A DNA stretch of 64,000 nt from Ornithodoros turicata (Eukaryota > Arthropoda > Arachnida > Ixodida > Argasidae). The stretch is taken from contig NC_088201.1 of the NCBI RefSeq assembly GCF_037126465.1, forward strand, positions 139,564,376-139,628,375, written 5' to 3'. This document shows positions 23,101 through 32,910 of the stretch, piece by piece. A model generated the notes under the pieces. The model worked only from the letters and a program-made list of their open reading frames with translations, was not told where the DNA came from and ran no database searches. Position numbers and translations under genes: made by a program. Each line of letters starts with the position of its first letter. Within the stretch, counting starts at the first letter, position 1.

Positions 23101-24163
23101 ACCACCAGTCCTCAGAAACGAAATTCTTCAGCGTTTGCACACGGGACACCAGGGAATAACCAGGTGCAGAGCAAGGGCCCGTGAATCGACGTGGTGGCCT
23201 GGCATCAGCAATCACCTGCAGGACTACATCCAGAGGTGTCCGACTTGCCAATCACACAGGGCACCTGGGACGGAGCCGCTGCTGCAGACCCCTCTCCCAG
23301 AGCGTCCGTGGCAAGTGATAGGGATGGACATTTTCTACGCCAACCGTAAAAATTACCTGGTAGTAGTAGACTATTTCTCGAAGCTTTTCGAGGTTGTTAG
23401 GCTGAAGACTACCACGACAGCCGACGTCATCTCTGAGTTGGCGCCAATGTTCGCACGCTATGGAATTCCAGATATCGTTCGTTCGGACAACGGCCCGCAG
23501 TTTACTTCGGCGGAATTCCTACGGTTCTTGGTCACCCAGGGGGCCAAACTTGTGACGTCAAGTCCACACTTTCCGCAAAGTAACGGACAGGCGGAACGCA
23601 CAGTACAAACGGCTAAGGCTCTCCTGTCCAAAGCTTCAGATATTGACAGAGCGCTCCTGGCGCATCGAAGTACACCAGGGGCATGTGGCTACTCTCCGGC
23701 AGAGCTCCTCATGGGTCGACGTCTCAAGACCAACGTTCCAGTCAATCCAGCTTCACTTGTTCCACCATGGCCCCAGGTTCGAAAGTACCGGAGGCGGTAC
23801 AAGAAGCTCCAACGCTCCCAGGCGCAGGGGTACGACAGCCGACATCGCACAACGGAGCGACCTCAACTAAAACCAGGAACAGCGGTTCGCATCCTAGCCG
23901 GCGCTGCTGCACACGGCACCGTGATCGGACATGCGGATACACCAAGATCGTACATGGTCAGGACCGAAACTGGCCTAGCAAGACGGACCCGAACACACCT
24001 GCAGGAGACAACTCCCACGGGGGATGCCTCCATACATGCCGAAAGAACGTCGGGACAACCGCCAGTGACAAGGGGACAAAACAGCGGACAGTCAGTGACC
24101 CAAACCAGATCAGGGCGACTGGTGAAAAAACCAGAACGTTACGGGTATGGGGACTGTTCGTAA
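20171..24163 (+). pseudogene. gag-pol: Gag-Pol polyprotein of Ty3/gypsy element, one in-frame TAG
   Basis: Start chosen at ATG 20171, 51 bp inside the 5' LTR, because earlier codons in this frame lie in the LTR. About 1,330 codons in a single frame, gag and pol fused. Order: capsid (FNLRSQFEHETVEEFVKELH); two zinc knuckles at about 248-283 (CKWCGS..., CSQCGKLGHFASVC); protease DTGADVTA at about 341; RT with FGIATAPEFFQR and a catalytic box spelled HMDDVLIY at about 616-623 in place of the usual YxDD; a TAG stop at 22133-22135 (codon 655) just after the palm; RNase H (SVDASSYGLGAVL; SDHKPLVQIF); integrase HHCC (HTGHQGITR...RCPTCQSH) and DD35E residues (GMDIFY, SDNGPQF, NGQAERTVQ); basic tail to TAA 24161-24163. 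The frame stays open after the TAG, so this looks like one nonsense change in a young copy. The tail resembles K02A2.6-type polyproteins common in ticks. Confidence 0.93.
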
Positions 24164-24196
24164 GTTCGTGTAAATATGTTTTGTGGTGTGCTGTTT

Positions 24197-24208
24197 AAAA
24201 AGGGGAGG
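24197..24208 (+). promoter_or_regulatory. Polypurine tract
   Basis: AAAAAGGGGAGG abuts the 3' LTR; the usual plus-strand primer site for reverse transcription. Confidence 0.85.
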
Positions 24209-24340
24209 TGTAATATAAAGAAGACGACAAAGTTGGGACATGGCCGTCGCTTGTGTGTGCGAGATGAGCGCGTGGCTTTCAGGATTAAACGTTCTCTCGT
24301 TCTTGGAGACGGTCGCATTTCTACTCGCGCGACTACGACA
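24209..24340 (+). repeat. 3' LTR (132 bp)
   Basis: Same length and ends as the 5' LTR; differs by C/A, T/G and T/G substitutions at three sites. Confidence 0.93.
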
Positions 24341-24629
24341 ACTACAGCGTAGGGTGTAGAACTTCACTGCAGCGTGCAGGGAATGTCTATCATCCCTTTC
24401 TGCGTCCATTATTAGTCCATTAGACCGCAATCCCACATATACAGATATACTAGAGCTGACCACACTCCATCCCACGCTTGTTTGCTTTCGGACGTCTCTG
24501 GCAGGCACTATCCCGTTTGTCTGGACACTGTAGACAAGCGTAGCACATGGGCGGCAGAAATCACGGCGCATTAGGTGACTTTCTCAAACCGAAAGGCCAC
24601 TAATTTGTCTTACCTTCGTTCTTTTGCAG

Positions 24630-24706
24630 TGAGGTTAATCGTCATGTCGTATACAAGCTCAGGTCCGGACTTGGATACAATGTCAGCAACATTAAGGAGC
24701 ATCCTC
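24630..24706 (+). CDS. Lipocalin-like gene, internal exon
   Basis: Strong acceptor CTTCGTTCTTTTGCAG and strong donor GTAAGT bound 77 nt. It takes two bases from the exon at 12286 and passes one base to the exon at 32770. It reads EVNRHVVYKLRSGLGYNVSN, a strand and turn with a glycosylation site (NVS), then IKEHP. Lies 285 bp downstream of the intact gypsy element. Confidence 0.65.
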
Positions 24707-25282
24707 GTAAGTGCATGGCTAGCTATACGTTAACGAGAAGAAACGTAAAAGAAAAATTAAGTGCAAAGTGACACTCTTTCTTTTAACCTACCTACCTACC
24801 TACCTAAATACCTCCCTACCTACCTACCTATCTACCTAGCCACCTACCTGTCGTTTCATTCACTGATCTTCGCATGAGACAAAATGACCATGGATATTTC
24901 TCTCTCGCCAGATGCACTAGTTTGATGTTATGTACACATAAGTTGACTGTGATACAGCGTAATATCACATAATATTAACATTAATTTGGTTGTAATTTAT
25001 TCACAAGACAACAATTCCTTTTTCAGACAGGGATGTTGTAAATTAACGATATAAAACATATAAGCACTCCTACATAGTTTAATTCGAAGGGTACATAACG
25101 GATATGCAGAGATGACCAACAACAGCAACAACACAAGAACAACAACAAACAACAACAACATGATGACGATGAGATGGGACAGAGAGAGACCAAGCCATGA
25201 ACACAATATATGCATATCCTGTAGGATCCATTAACGAATCAGTTCAATAGAGGAAAAATCTCGACGGTTCACACCGTACTCG
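24707..25282. other. Intron sequence with a CTAC microsatellite and a CAA-rich run
   Basis: (CTAC)n, imperfect, at 24787-24848. A CAA-rich stretch at 25112-25160 followed by a CATGATGACGATGAGATGGGAC-like segment is the reverse complement of the TTG tail and 3' UTR style seen at 43800-43880, so it may be a very short minus-strand LINE 3' end. No exon seen. Confidence 0.35.
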
Positions 25283-26974
25283 TTACGCTGATGAACTCAT
25301 CTCATTAGATGTGCTTGCTGCCCTAACTTTTAATATAGGTTCGTTTGGTGCCTTATACCACACGTGTGAGAAACGAATCCCCGGAACAGCTGGCACAGAC
25401 CCCCACTCGTCTTGTTTCGCTTCCCGAAATTCCCTCTCTTCACTTGACGGAACATTCAGCAAACGAGTGGAGTGTGCCTTTTCAGTTACAGCACGCAAAA
25501 AATCGGCAGGAGTTCGAATAGCGTCATTAACTCGGCACTTCAGTTCATGCAAACTTGCCGTGTGCTTCAGGGACGATGTTGCCGTGTCTGCTGACAATGA
25601 ATAGCCATCTCAACAACAAACCATTTTTACTTATCTCGTAGAGATGAAACCTGTTCTTGAAGTCTGGAGCGGCACCATTAGAAACGTAGATGACATGCGA
25701 AAACGGGGGCAGGGTATCCCCCATGGAGAGCCTATACTATCGTTTTCAACGCGAGGAACGCATTTGCGCTCTCGTGGAACAGGTAGTCGCTCACTGTTGC
25801 GAAGCTCTTTGTGGAAACCAGTGTCACTACGACACATGTGAACAAATAAGTCTGATCTGCCTTCCAGTATGTACTTTTTTTTTAAAAAAAAAGCTAACTG
25901 TCCAATTTTCAGCAAAGTTGAAGTGCAAAATGACATGTGGTTCCTCGGAAGACTTCTCGTTACTGATAGCGTTCCTCTGGACATTGTGTATAGACAACGA
26001 ACACGCGCATACCCTTTGACGTGGAACAGTCCGGACCCACTTATGTCGAAGCGTGTAGAGCTTTGTCATCCCCATTCTGATGTCGGGATAAGCATTCTTA
26101 AAAAGACTAAGTATCCCCTGATTGAACGTGTCATGAAGCCTTTGTTAACAGGCTCTCCTCTTCCGCTATTCATAACATGCATTACGTCTTTTTTGTTAGG
26201 GCTTTGGATGAAACAATCCGTTTCATCTAATAGGTAATACTTTAGCGCTAGGTAGTACATTAGCTAAATCATTTTCACAGACGGTGTGTCCAGCATATAC
26301 TGTTAGCACAGGGGACGTGGTTAGCTAAAATCGCCTGTCAATACTTCGCCGCTCCATATTACCTTCTTTACGCTCGTGTTGTGCCAATATTGTATTTCAA
26401 GGCGGACCATGTGCAGCAGGTGCATATTACTGAAAATAAATAGTCTTGCGGTACGTGGATATTTGAGATACGATAAACCATTGAGTGCTGATTTTAGACA
26501 ACTGTGTCCTCTACTGTTTGCCTTGTTTACGTTTTAGTAAAGCTGTATTTCTAAGCGGGGTAACATCAATATGCACAGAAGAAATACTCTCATTAATTTG
26601 ATCAATAATTTCTCTTGTCCCAGCAGATAATCTATATCAGACGCAGATGCAGTAGGAGTCTGTAGATCTAGCTCATCTATAGCTCACCGAAAACACGTTG
26701 CACAGTTCTTGCAGAATTCGTCCACGTTGTCCACTGCATCACTTTGTTCCGCACGCAAGGCTTCCTTCAGTGCACTGGTGTCCAGGCTTGTAATACTAAC
26801 GAAGTCAGGCTGCTTGTCCATCTTTTTATGGTGACACGCATAATCCTCACAAAAGACACGTCGAGCACTGTAGATGTTTCGTACCATCACAACTATGTCG
26901 CACGTGCATGCATTGGCCGAGCAGTAGTCTCCCGTCCCTTGGCGGAACCACCAATATCTTGCGTGGAGATCCAC
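25283..26974 (-). pseudogene. Transposon-associated protein (DFAEN / SDGA..FKN family), decayed copy
   Basis: Minus-strand pieces in the right order but several frames. HHKKMDKQPDFVSITSL...FCKNCATC lies at 26974-26690, VILHFNFAENW near 25940, SNGAAPDFKNRFHLYEI near 25690-25640, and a C-terminal part SSEEREFREAKQDEWG then VPAVPGIRFSHVWYK at 25597-25283. I know this motif series (FAEN; a SDG.....F/YKN box; a later PG.R..H.F box) from uncharacterised arthropod proteins that behave like transposon or domesticated-transposase ORFs. A second copy lies at 42179-42625. The catalytic function is not established and this copy is clearly dead. In the last lipocalin intron, antisense to it. Confidence 0.5.
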
Positions 26975-29420
26975 TCACTCGCTTTCCGAGATTACTACTG
27001 ACCACAACACACCAAACAGTGAACAATGGTCAGCAAGGTCGCTTGGATTAAGACGTCTCTATACCGCAAGAGAAAGGATGTGCTTTGTTGTAAAATACAG
27101 CATTATCGTGACATGCGCTAATGAGAATATGTGATTTCAAAAATGCGACGTTCTTTCCCAGAATAAAACCAAACTAGTGCATCTGGTATTACCATATACG
27201 GAACCATATATGGCACCTGGTACACCCATTGCCATTTTGTCTCATGCAAAGATCAGTGAATGAACCGATCACTACGATATGTACCACGCAGCGTCTTCGA
27301 GGAGCCGTCGTGTGGCGGCCGTCGAGTGGTCGATGTTACTGCGAAATTGGTGTTCCTATTCCGATCCGTAATCTCGGTTACGTACTTCTACCATGTATAA
27401 AATCGATGTCAATAAAAAGGTTGTATAATAGTCAACAAATATAAATTTTCTTGTTAAAACCAGATGTGTTGTGTGTCATGAATTGGCATACAAACTTTTC
27501 TCATGCAGTGCATGGATCTAAGTAATATATCATCTCTAGTCAATTATCTAGCCGATCGCGAAATGTATGATTTGAAAGCGCTATTAATATGCTTTCATTC
27601 AATGTAAAACTAATTAACGTCAGTTATATATCGTTCTTGAAACGAGGCTGGGATGTGTGAACAAAATTGAGCCATATTCTATCAGTTTTATCGCGCTAAG
27701 CACACAATAATTTCAGAGAACATGTTTGAGTTATGTACGCGTAGAATGCACGAAAAAAAAATTACATCTCTTACTTCTCCGTAGAGCGAATGAGTGACCC
27801 TCAATGCGCTATGAAAGCACCACTTTGCTAATCGCTAACGTAGTGCACATTCTATTGTGTTTCTCGATAACCGCTGTTATCTGAAGTCCGAGACCGGTGC
27901 AGTTTTTCATTACACGGGTGGTGCTTTCACATAAAAATAATCACGAAAATCGAATGAACTTTGCACTTTTCGTCGCGTTTTAAATGCAACGGATGTACTC
28001 CGTTCCTTTCGCGTTACTGTCATGGTGACAATATTTTTTTTTTTAAAGAGAAATTTTTCGCGTCACTGACCCTTTAATCTGGCGCGACCCCAACGTCATG
28101 CGTGCTAACCCTTTATGGTCGTCTTGAATTTCAAATAAATTGTGCAACCAGACCTCGCGCGGGAACTTGATGAAAGTTTCCGGGAATGCTTTATCGCTCA
28201 CTAACCGAAGATCACCAACCAGAAGATCGGGATTGCGGAACCAATCTAGCCTAGAGAGCGTATGATGCTTCAACAGAATTTACTTGCAGAACAATTCGAC
28301 GCCACTGATGTATGGCTAACTAAAAAGTATCTTCTGGGGTATCCTCTGCTTCCGTGAGAGGTATGCCAACACTCTTAGAGCTCTAGAAAGAAAAGAAAAA
28401 AATACGCAGAAAAAGGAGAATTTGTCTTCTTGAGCACTGCGGAAAACTCATGATGTCGGCATTCTACCTATCTCTCTATGTTTCTGTCTGTCTATGTCTA
28501 ACTACCTACCTACTTACTTACTTTGCCTCACTTTACTTACTTACTTATTTACTTGCATACGTAGTTACTTACTTTTGTTCAGGGATGACTACGCAAAGTA
28601 TACTTAGACAACACCCGAAGAAGATTATCTTACCTTTTACAGCTCCAAAGACCTTGGAATAGGTCGAACAATGACTTCGGGGACATGTGAAATTCGATGC
28701 CAATTCTTAACGCTAAAGCCTCTAATTTGCAGTCAGCAACTTCAAAACTGAAATCGGATGGAGAATGATGGCGATTATTTGTATTTTGATTGCTTACAGT
28801 GAACGATGGACCACCTATTCCTTTCCTGGCACTCTACATAAGGTACGGGAGCTGCATCCTCTTGAATGCCATCGCCGTACACAGTAAGCTGCTCGTTCGT
28901 ATGGGGTAATCGGAGTGTGGCAACACTGGCAGAGCAAAATAAGTTGCGGTCGGTGGGAGGCTTGACGCATGCTAGAGATGACATGCTACATGCGACACAG
29001 CCAAATATTTGATTGCCTATGTACCTCGCTGTTGGCCACATACACGAGAATAGCACCGTTTTACCCAGTGTTTCTGAATGTGTGAGCAAACCAGGATATG
29101 ATACATGTTATTAAAACCTCGAGGCTAAGGTAGTACGAAAACAGGCACACACGGAAGAAGTCCCAAACAGAGCTGAAGTGTGCATTCCAGAGGGACGAAT
29201 GTTAAGAAATACAACAAGGTCAAGGACGAAAAGCCATCAACTTTCCTAAAGACGAGCCGAAGGTCACGCACAGCTTGTTAACACAGTTCCCCCAGGAATA
29301 CATCGACTGTGTCTTTCTCAATTGCAGACCATTCAAACCTGATTCTTTAGCTTGAATAATAGTGTTATGCCCAGCTCAAACGTCCCAATGGCGTGGCTCG
29401 ACCACCGCCGGTGCTCGTGA
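26975..29420. other. Intron sequence with one dispersed repeat and a microsatellite
   Basis: Holds the repeat at 27978-28345 and an imperfect CTTA/CTAC microsatellite at 28500-28575. A 104-codon minus-strand ORF (29089-28775) is Cys-containing, but it has no signal, splice or family support and is left uncalled. Confidence 0.35.
27978..28345 (+). repeat. Dispersed repeat, copy 1 (partner 30730-31110)
   Basis: Shared blocks with the partner in the same order: GCGTTTTAAAT, CCGTTCCT, GTCAT.GTGACAA.ATTTT, TTTATCGCTC, AACCAATC.AGCCTA and the GGTTGTCTAA/GGCTAACTAA region. About 370 bp, direct orientation, visibly diverged. No coding frame. Confidence 0.7.
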
Positions 29421-29421
29421 A

Positions 29422-29453
<32 letters not shown>
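29420..29453. repeat. A-run followed by (TA)n
   Basis: About 20 A then (TA)n leading into the TA target of the adjacent MITE. A shorter (TA)n lies at its other end (29852-29863), so the element may have inserted into TA repeats. Confidence 0.8.
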
Positions 29454-29851
29454 CAGGGTGTATGCTATAAAAGGACAGTGACATTTTCGCGCGTGACACT
29501 ATATCTATTTGAGAGACGGACTTGTGCTGCCATACAGTGAATCACTTATGCCAGAGAAACCTACGAAAAAATTGTGGTTACCATTCACTGCGTAATAAAA
29601 TAAACACTGCCACGGAAACTTTCGTCTTCATGTGTTTCCTATGCGCAATACCGATGGATGGAAGTGAAAGTTTGCATGGTCATATTTATTTTGTTACACA
29701 GTGCTAGGTAACCACAATCGTTTCGTAGGTTCCTCTAGCATAAATTATTCACTTTGAGGCAGAGGAAGTCTTTTCGTGATAGAGGTATAGCATCAAGGAG
29801 GTATCACTTCTTGCACGAAAATGTGACTGACCTTTTATAGCATACACCCTG
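29454..29851. mobile_element. MITE with perfect 21-bp TIRs, TA target
   Basis: CAGGGTGTATGCTATAAAAGG at 29454 and its exact reverse complement ending at 29851. Inner parts are also mutually inverted (AACCTACGAAAAAATTGTGG / CCACAATCGTTTCGTAGGTT), so most of the 398 bp folds back. Shares the CAGGGTG end and TA target with the elements at 15138 and 57738, but not their interiors. Confidence 0.9.
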
Positions 29852-29879
29852 TATATATATATAGAACAAACAGGTTAAT

Positions 29880-30075
29880 ATATCAGACGGCTACGAAGTT
29901 GAATAAAAGTGAAATAATAAGGCTTGGACTACAGATTACAGGAATGTTAACAAAAACTAATTTATTTAATGGGCAATTTAACACATAGATTTTAAAAAAA
30001 ATTGTCGACGTTTCGACAGTGGCACTGTCTTCGTCAGGACAAAAGAGGTACAAGGGTTGCATATTGCTTAAATAG
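29880..30075 (-). mobile_element. Penelope-like element terminal repeat fragment
   Basis: Minus strand reads ...GTTTCCTGGGTGACGTC upstream of a hammerhead core (next entry), then AATTTTTTTTAAAATC and GTTAACATTCCTGTAATC. The CCTGACGAAG...GTCGAAACGTCGAC signature is characteristic of pLTRs of Penelope-like elements. No reverse transcriptase or GIY-YIG coding is attached, so this is a solo or 5'-truncated end. Confidence 0.65.
30001..30044 (-). ncRNA. Minimal type-I hammerhead ribozyme
   Basis: On the minus strand: helix I 5' side TTGTC (30042-30038); conserved CTGACGA (30037-30031); helix II GACAGT/ACTGTC with a 3-nt loop (within 30030-30015); GAAAC (30014-30010); a very short palindromic helix III (ACGT) ending in the GTC cleavage triplet (30009-30007); and helix I 3' side GACAA (30006-30002), which pairs with TTGTC. 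All core residues (CUGANGA, GAAA, GUC) are present. The tiny helix III is the dimer-dependent form described for Penelope-like elements. Predicted cleavage is between 30007 and 30006. Confidence 0.8.
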
Positions 30076-30084
30076 GTTTCCTGG

Positions 30085-30222
30085 GTGACGTCACAATCGG
30101 TGCAAGTATGCCACGTGAGATACTGACACACGTGACATACTGGCATACATTGTGCAAGTATGCCACGTGGTGCCAGTATGCATGGTGCCACAATCGGTGC
30201 CAGTATGCCACTTGCACCGATG
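30085..30222. repeat. Short minisatellite of TGCCAGTATGCCACGTG-like words
   Basis: About five imperfect repeats of (CAATC)GGTGC(C/A)AGTATGCCACGTG, several in inverted order. Adjoins the perfect hairpin at 30224. Confidence 0.65.
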
Positions 30223-30223
30223 C

Positions 30224-30274
30224 AGGATGGGGCCGTTCCTGCAACTTATGAAGTTGCAGGAACGGCCCCATCCT
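30224..30274. repeat. Perfect 24-bp inverted repeat with 3-nt loop
   Basis: Arms 30224-30247 and 30251-30274 are exact reverse complements (AGGATGGGGCCGTTCCTGCA...); loop ATG. GC-rich arm. No ORF or terminator context. Confidence 0.95.
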
Positions 30275-30729
30275 CCATTTCTTCGTCCAATCAACGCCGT
30301 TCGACGGGAACTCCGACTTTTCTGCGACTGGTAGAGATAAACCTCGCCGTGACGTATGAGTTGCAGTAGCGGCAGCCAGAGCTGCTACCAACTGGGAGCG
30401 GAGCAGTGCAGTTCAGACTCCACACGCATTCGCACGAGACACTGCAACACTGTTGACAGTGGTTTAGTCAGAATTCCAAGCACGGGGTGTTGCAAAAAAT
30501 GGCGGGGGGGGGGAGGCTCATTATTATAGTGGCGTCACAACAGCCTAAAAGGGGCATCACACCTCTCGACGAACATTCTCCAGTTATTATGCTCAATGAA
30601 AGAACGCTGCTCACGATATCCAAATAGGTTCCTTTGATAATTAGGTGCGCTGTAGGTGACCTACAGCTAAGGCTTTCCGCTGCTTCGGAGGAAGAAAAGA
30701 GGAAACTCCGATTTGCCACTTTTTTAGCG

Positions 30730-31110
30730 TTTTAAATCCAATGGAAGAAGCCCGTTCCTCTTGCGTTGCTGTCATTGTGACAACATTTTTAATACCCCGA
30801 AGTGAAATTTTCGCGCGTCACCGCCCCTTTCACTTGGCGTGCTTCCAACGTCTTGCGACGGCAGGTGCAAACCCTTTTTGGTTGACGGGGATTATAAGAA
30901 AACTTTGCGATCAGACTGCGCGCAGGAACTCGTGGCAAGTCGCGGAGAAAGCTTTATCGCTCGCTCACCGAATATCAGCAACCTAAAGATCGCGATTGCG
31001 AAACCAATCCAGCCTAAAGAGGGTACGATGCCCGACAGAATTCGCTTGCGGGACACCCTGACGCGATTGCCGTAGTGGTTGTCTAAAAAAACATTCGGTG
31101 GGTTTCTCGG
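30730..31110 (+). repeat. Dispersed repeat, copy 2 (partner 27978-28345)
   Basis: See partner. Continues to GGTTGTCTAAAAAAACATTC and is followed by the unrelated repeat at 31170-31500, whose minus strand matches 1326-1432. Confidence 0.7.
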
Positions 31111-31169
31111 GTAGAGGTAGCAGGCAGATAGGAGATACAGCATTCCTAGATCTGCAGAAAAAAAAAGAG

Positions 31170-31520
31170 AGAAAAAAAAGAATCTACTGTTGTGCGCGTG
31201 ACCGAAACGTCATGGAGTGGGCATTCGTACTCCGCACGAAGAAGAATACGGCGCTATTTGCTGGCGTTACGCAAAGTCATTGGGACGGAAAAAGTACCGG
31301 AATCGGTTTCTCTTCGCCATCGCGTCCTTCGACCAAGCATGGTGGCCACAGCCCTATGGGCTGTCCAGCGCATCAAGGGCTCTGAGGACTTATATAAAAA
31401 GGGAGTCAGGCCATTGGGAGGAGTCACAAAAAGAGGCTCGACCACAGTTGCGCTCCCCTGACTGGTTTGCTTTTTACCATGGGGGTTGCCATGATACCTT
31501 ACTGCCACCCAAAATGGTCA
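31170..31520 (-). repeat. Dispersed repeat with TATATAAAA-like box, inverted partner of 1326-1432
   Basis: The segment 31390-31500 read on the minus strand matches 1326-1432. A TATATAAAAAGGG stretch lies at 31392-31404 on the plus strand. No coding frame supported. Confidence 0.5.
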
Positions 31521-31932
31521 TGTAAACAAACAGAGTGAAGCGGGAATCTCGTGACAAAATTTGCACACACTACTCTGACTTTACGCTGTAAATGTGCACC
31601 CTCATATAGGTTTCTCGGAAATCACATTCAACTGAGGCTCATTCATCGATATCTAAACGAAAATAATACGTCTTGTCGCCGGTGTTAGGCCTAGTGAACG
31701 CGGCGATAGCTGCGGTCAGAATGAAATCATAACAAAAATAGCTGTGTGCTGTACAACCTTATATTTAATTGCTGGATTTCATGGATATAAACATGCTTGC
31801 CTTTTATATTCCCACTGTTCATGTAGGTTCATTTAAATATAGTACCGACAACAGAATGTGTCCCAGCAGGTGATTCAATCTGCAGGGGTACAACGACGGA
31901 GGCAGACAATTGGCGACATGCCTTGCGCACTT

Positions 31933-32181
31933 TAGGTGGCGTTCATCAAATTGGCACCAAAGCTCCACTAGTTTTGCAGTTTGCGAGAGGTATACATTTC
32001 AATCCCATCCAATCCACTTGCCACCCAAAATGGCGTTGATTAATACTGCCCCATATTTCAAGACCCCATTCGTTAGAAAGCTGAAAAAGGGGTGGAGCTT
32101 CAGGTATGGGCATGACCCCTTAATCGCCGGACTTCCTTCTATTATACGGCTCCGAAGGGTCTATACCAATAACGCCACCTA
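31933..32181. mobile_element. Small MITE, 11-bp TIRs
   Basis: TAGGTGGCGTT (31933-31943) and AACGCCACCTA (32171-32181) bound 249 bp of non-coding sequence. No clear target duplication beyond TA/TT. Confidence 0.5.
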
Positions 32182-32769
32182 GGGGAGGTAGGGACCTTGT
32201 ATAAGCAATGCGCCTAGATAACAAGGACGGTGCACTCCCTCGACAACGCCACGCACCTGTACAGGCTGCCATACATCTTCAACGAGGGAGCTTCTCACTT
32301 CTTTGCTCTTTCAGTGACGTCACATCTATCAGTCGCCAACAGCCACAGTGGGTGCAGGAGTGAAAGAGCCTTCTGTTATTACGGTGGTATTAGCATAGGG
32401 GAAACGAATACTAGTTACTGAGCACACAGAGGGAGTTAGTATGCAAGTAGCCTGCAACTCTGTGTTACGTATCGCCTCCTTGTCTAGACAGATAATCATC
32501 GGATACTTGGTCGTCCTCTGGTAGCCATGTTCGGTTGAGCGTGGCCTCCCCTCAGAGACGGTATTGGTATAGGGCCTTCGTTCACCATACCGCCGATAGG
32601 GGAGCGCTCAGCCACGGGTTGGAGATTTGAGACGTGTTCGTAACAGTATCAGTAACAAAAATCGATATTGATACTATTATAAATCCAGCATAACCTTTAT
32701 TGCACTTGGTCCTATTCGCAGCCCGATTTACCCTTAGTGATGTTCATCTACTTGTTCCTGCTCTTTCAG
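32182..32769. other. Intron sequence, no gene seen
   Basis: A CCGATAGGGGAGCGCTC block at 32592-32608 recurs at 1493-1509, so part of this is another dispersed repeat. It runs up to the acceptor of the last lipocalin exon. Confidence 0.35.
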
Positions 32770-32909
32770 AGGACGCTTGTGCCATGCTGGTGACGGATCT
32801 ATGCAACGTGGACCCGTGTTGCGTGGAGATGTATGACTACATCTGTGGGCCTAAGAAGATACCCCTATACGAATACAGTTGTTCTGACGTATATGCTAGC
32901 GTGCAATAA
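32770..32909 (+). CDS. Lipocalin-like gene, terminal exon
   Basis: Acceptor CTTGTTCCTGCTCTTTCAG at 32769; 140 nt to TAA 32907-32909. The first two bases complete the codon opened at 24706. It reads DACAMLVTDLCNVDPCCVEM then YDYICGPKKIPLYEYSC, the C-terminal helix and disulfide pattern of tick salivary (histamine-binding-type) lipocalins, which sequester small host amines or lipids in saliva. Six cysteines lie in 45 residues. AATAAA at 32905-32910 overlaps the stop. The ligand cannot be inferred from the C-terminus. This is the best-supported exon of the gene. Confidence 0.75.
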
Positions 32910-32910
32910 A
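32905..32910 (+). terminator. Poly(A) signal overlapping the lipocalin stop codon
   Basis: AATAAA sharing bases with TAA at 32907-32909, the same arrangement as in the small secreted gene at 10100. Confidence 0.5.

Larger units (their letters stand above)
19983..24345 (+). mobile_element. Nearly intact Ty3/gypsy retrotransposon with target-site duplications
   Basis: Target duplication ACTAC (19983-19987 and 24341-24345); LTRs 19988-20119 and 24209-24340; one gag-pol frame 20171-24163; polypurine tract AAAAAGGGGAGG at 24197-24208. The LTRs differ at three of 132 positions by eye, so the insertion is fairly young. It lies in sense orientation in the 12-kb lipocalin intron, next to the older gypsy copy 2, which belongs to a different gypsy lineage by sequence. 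Confidence 0.95.
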
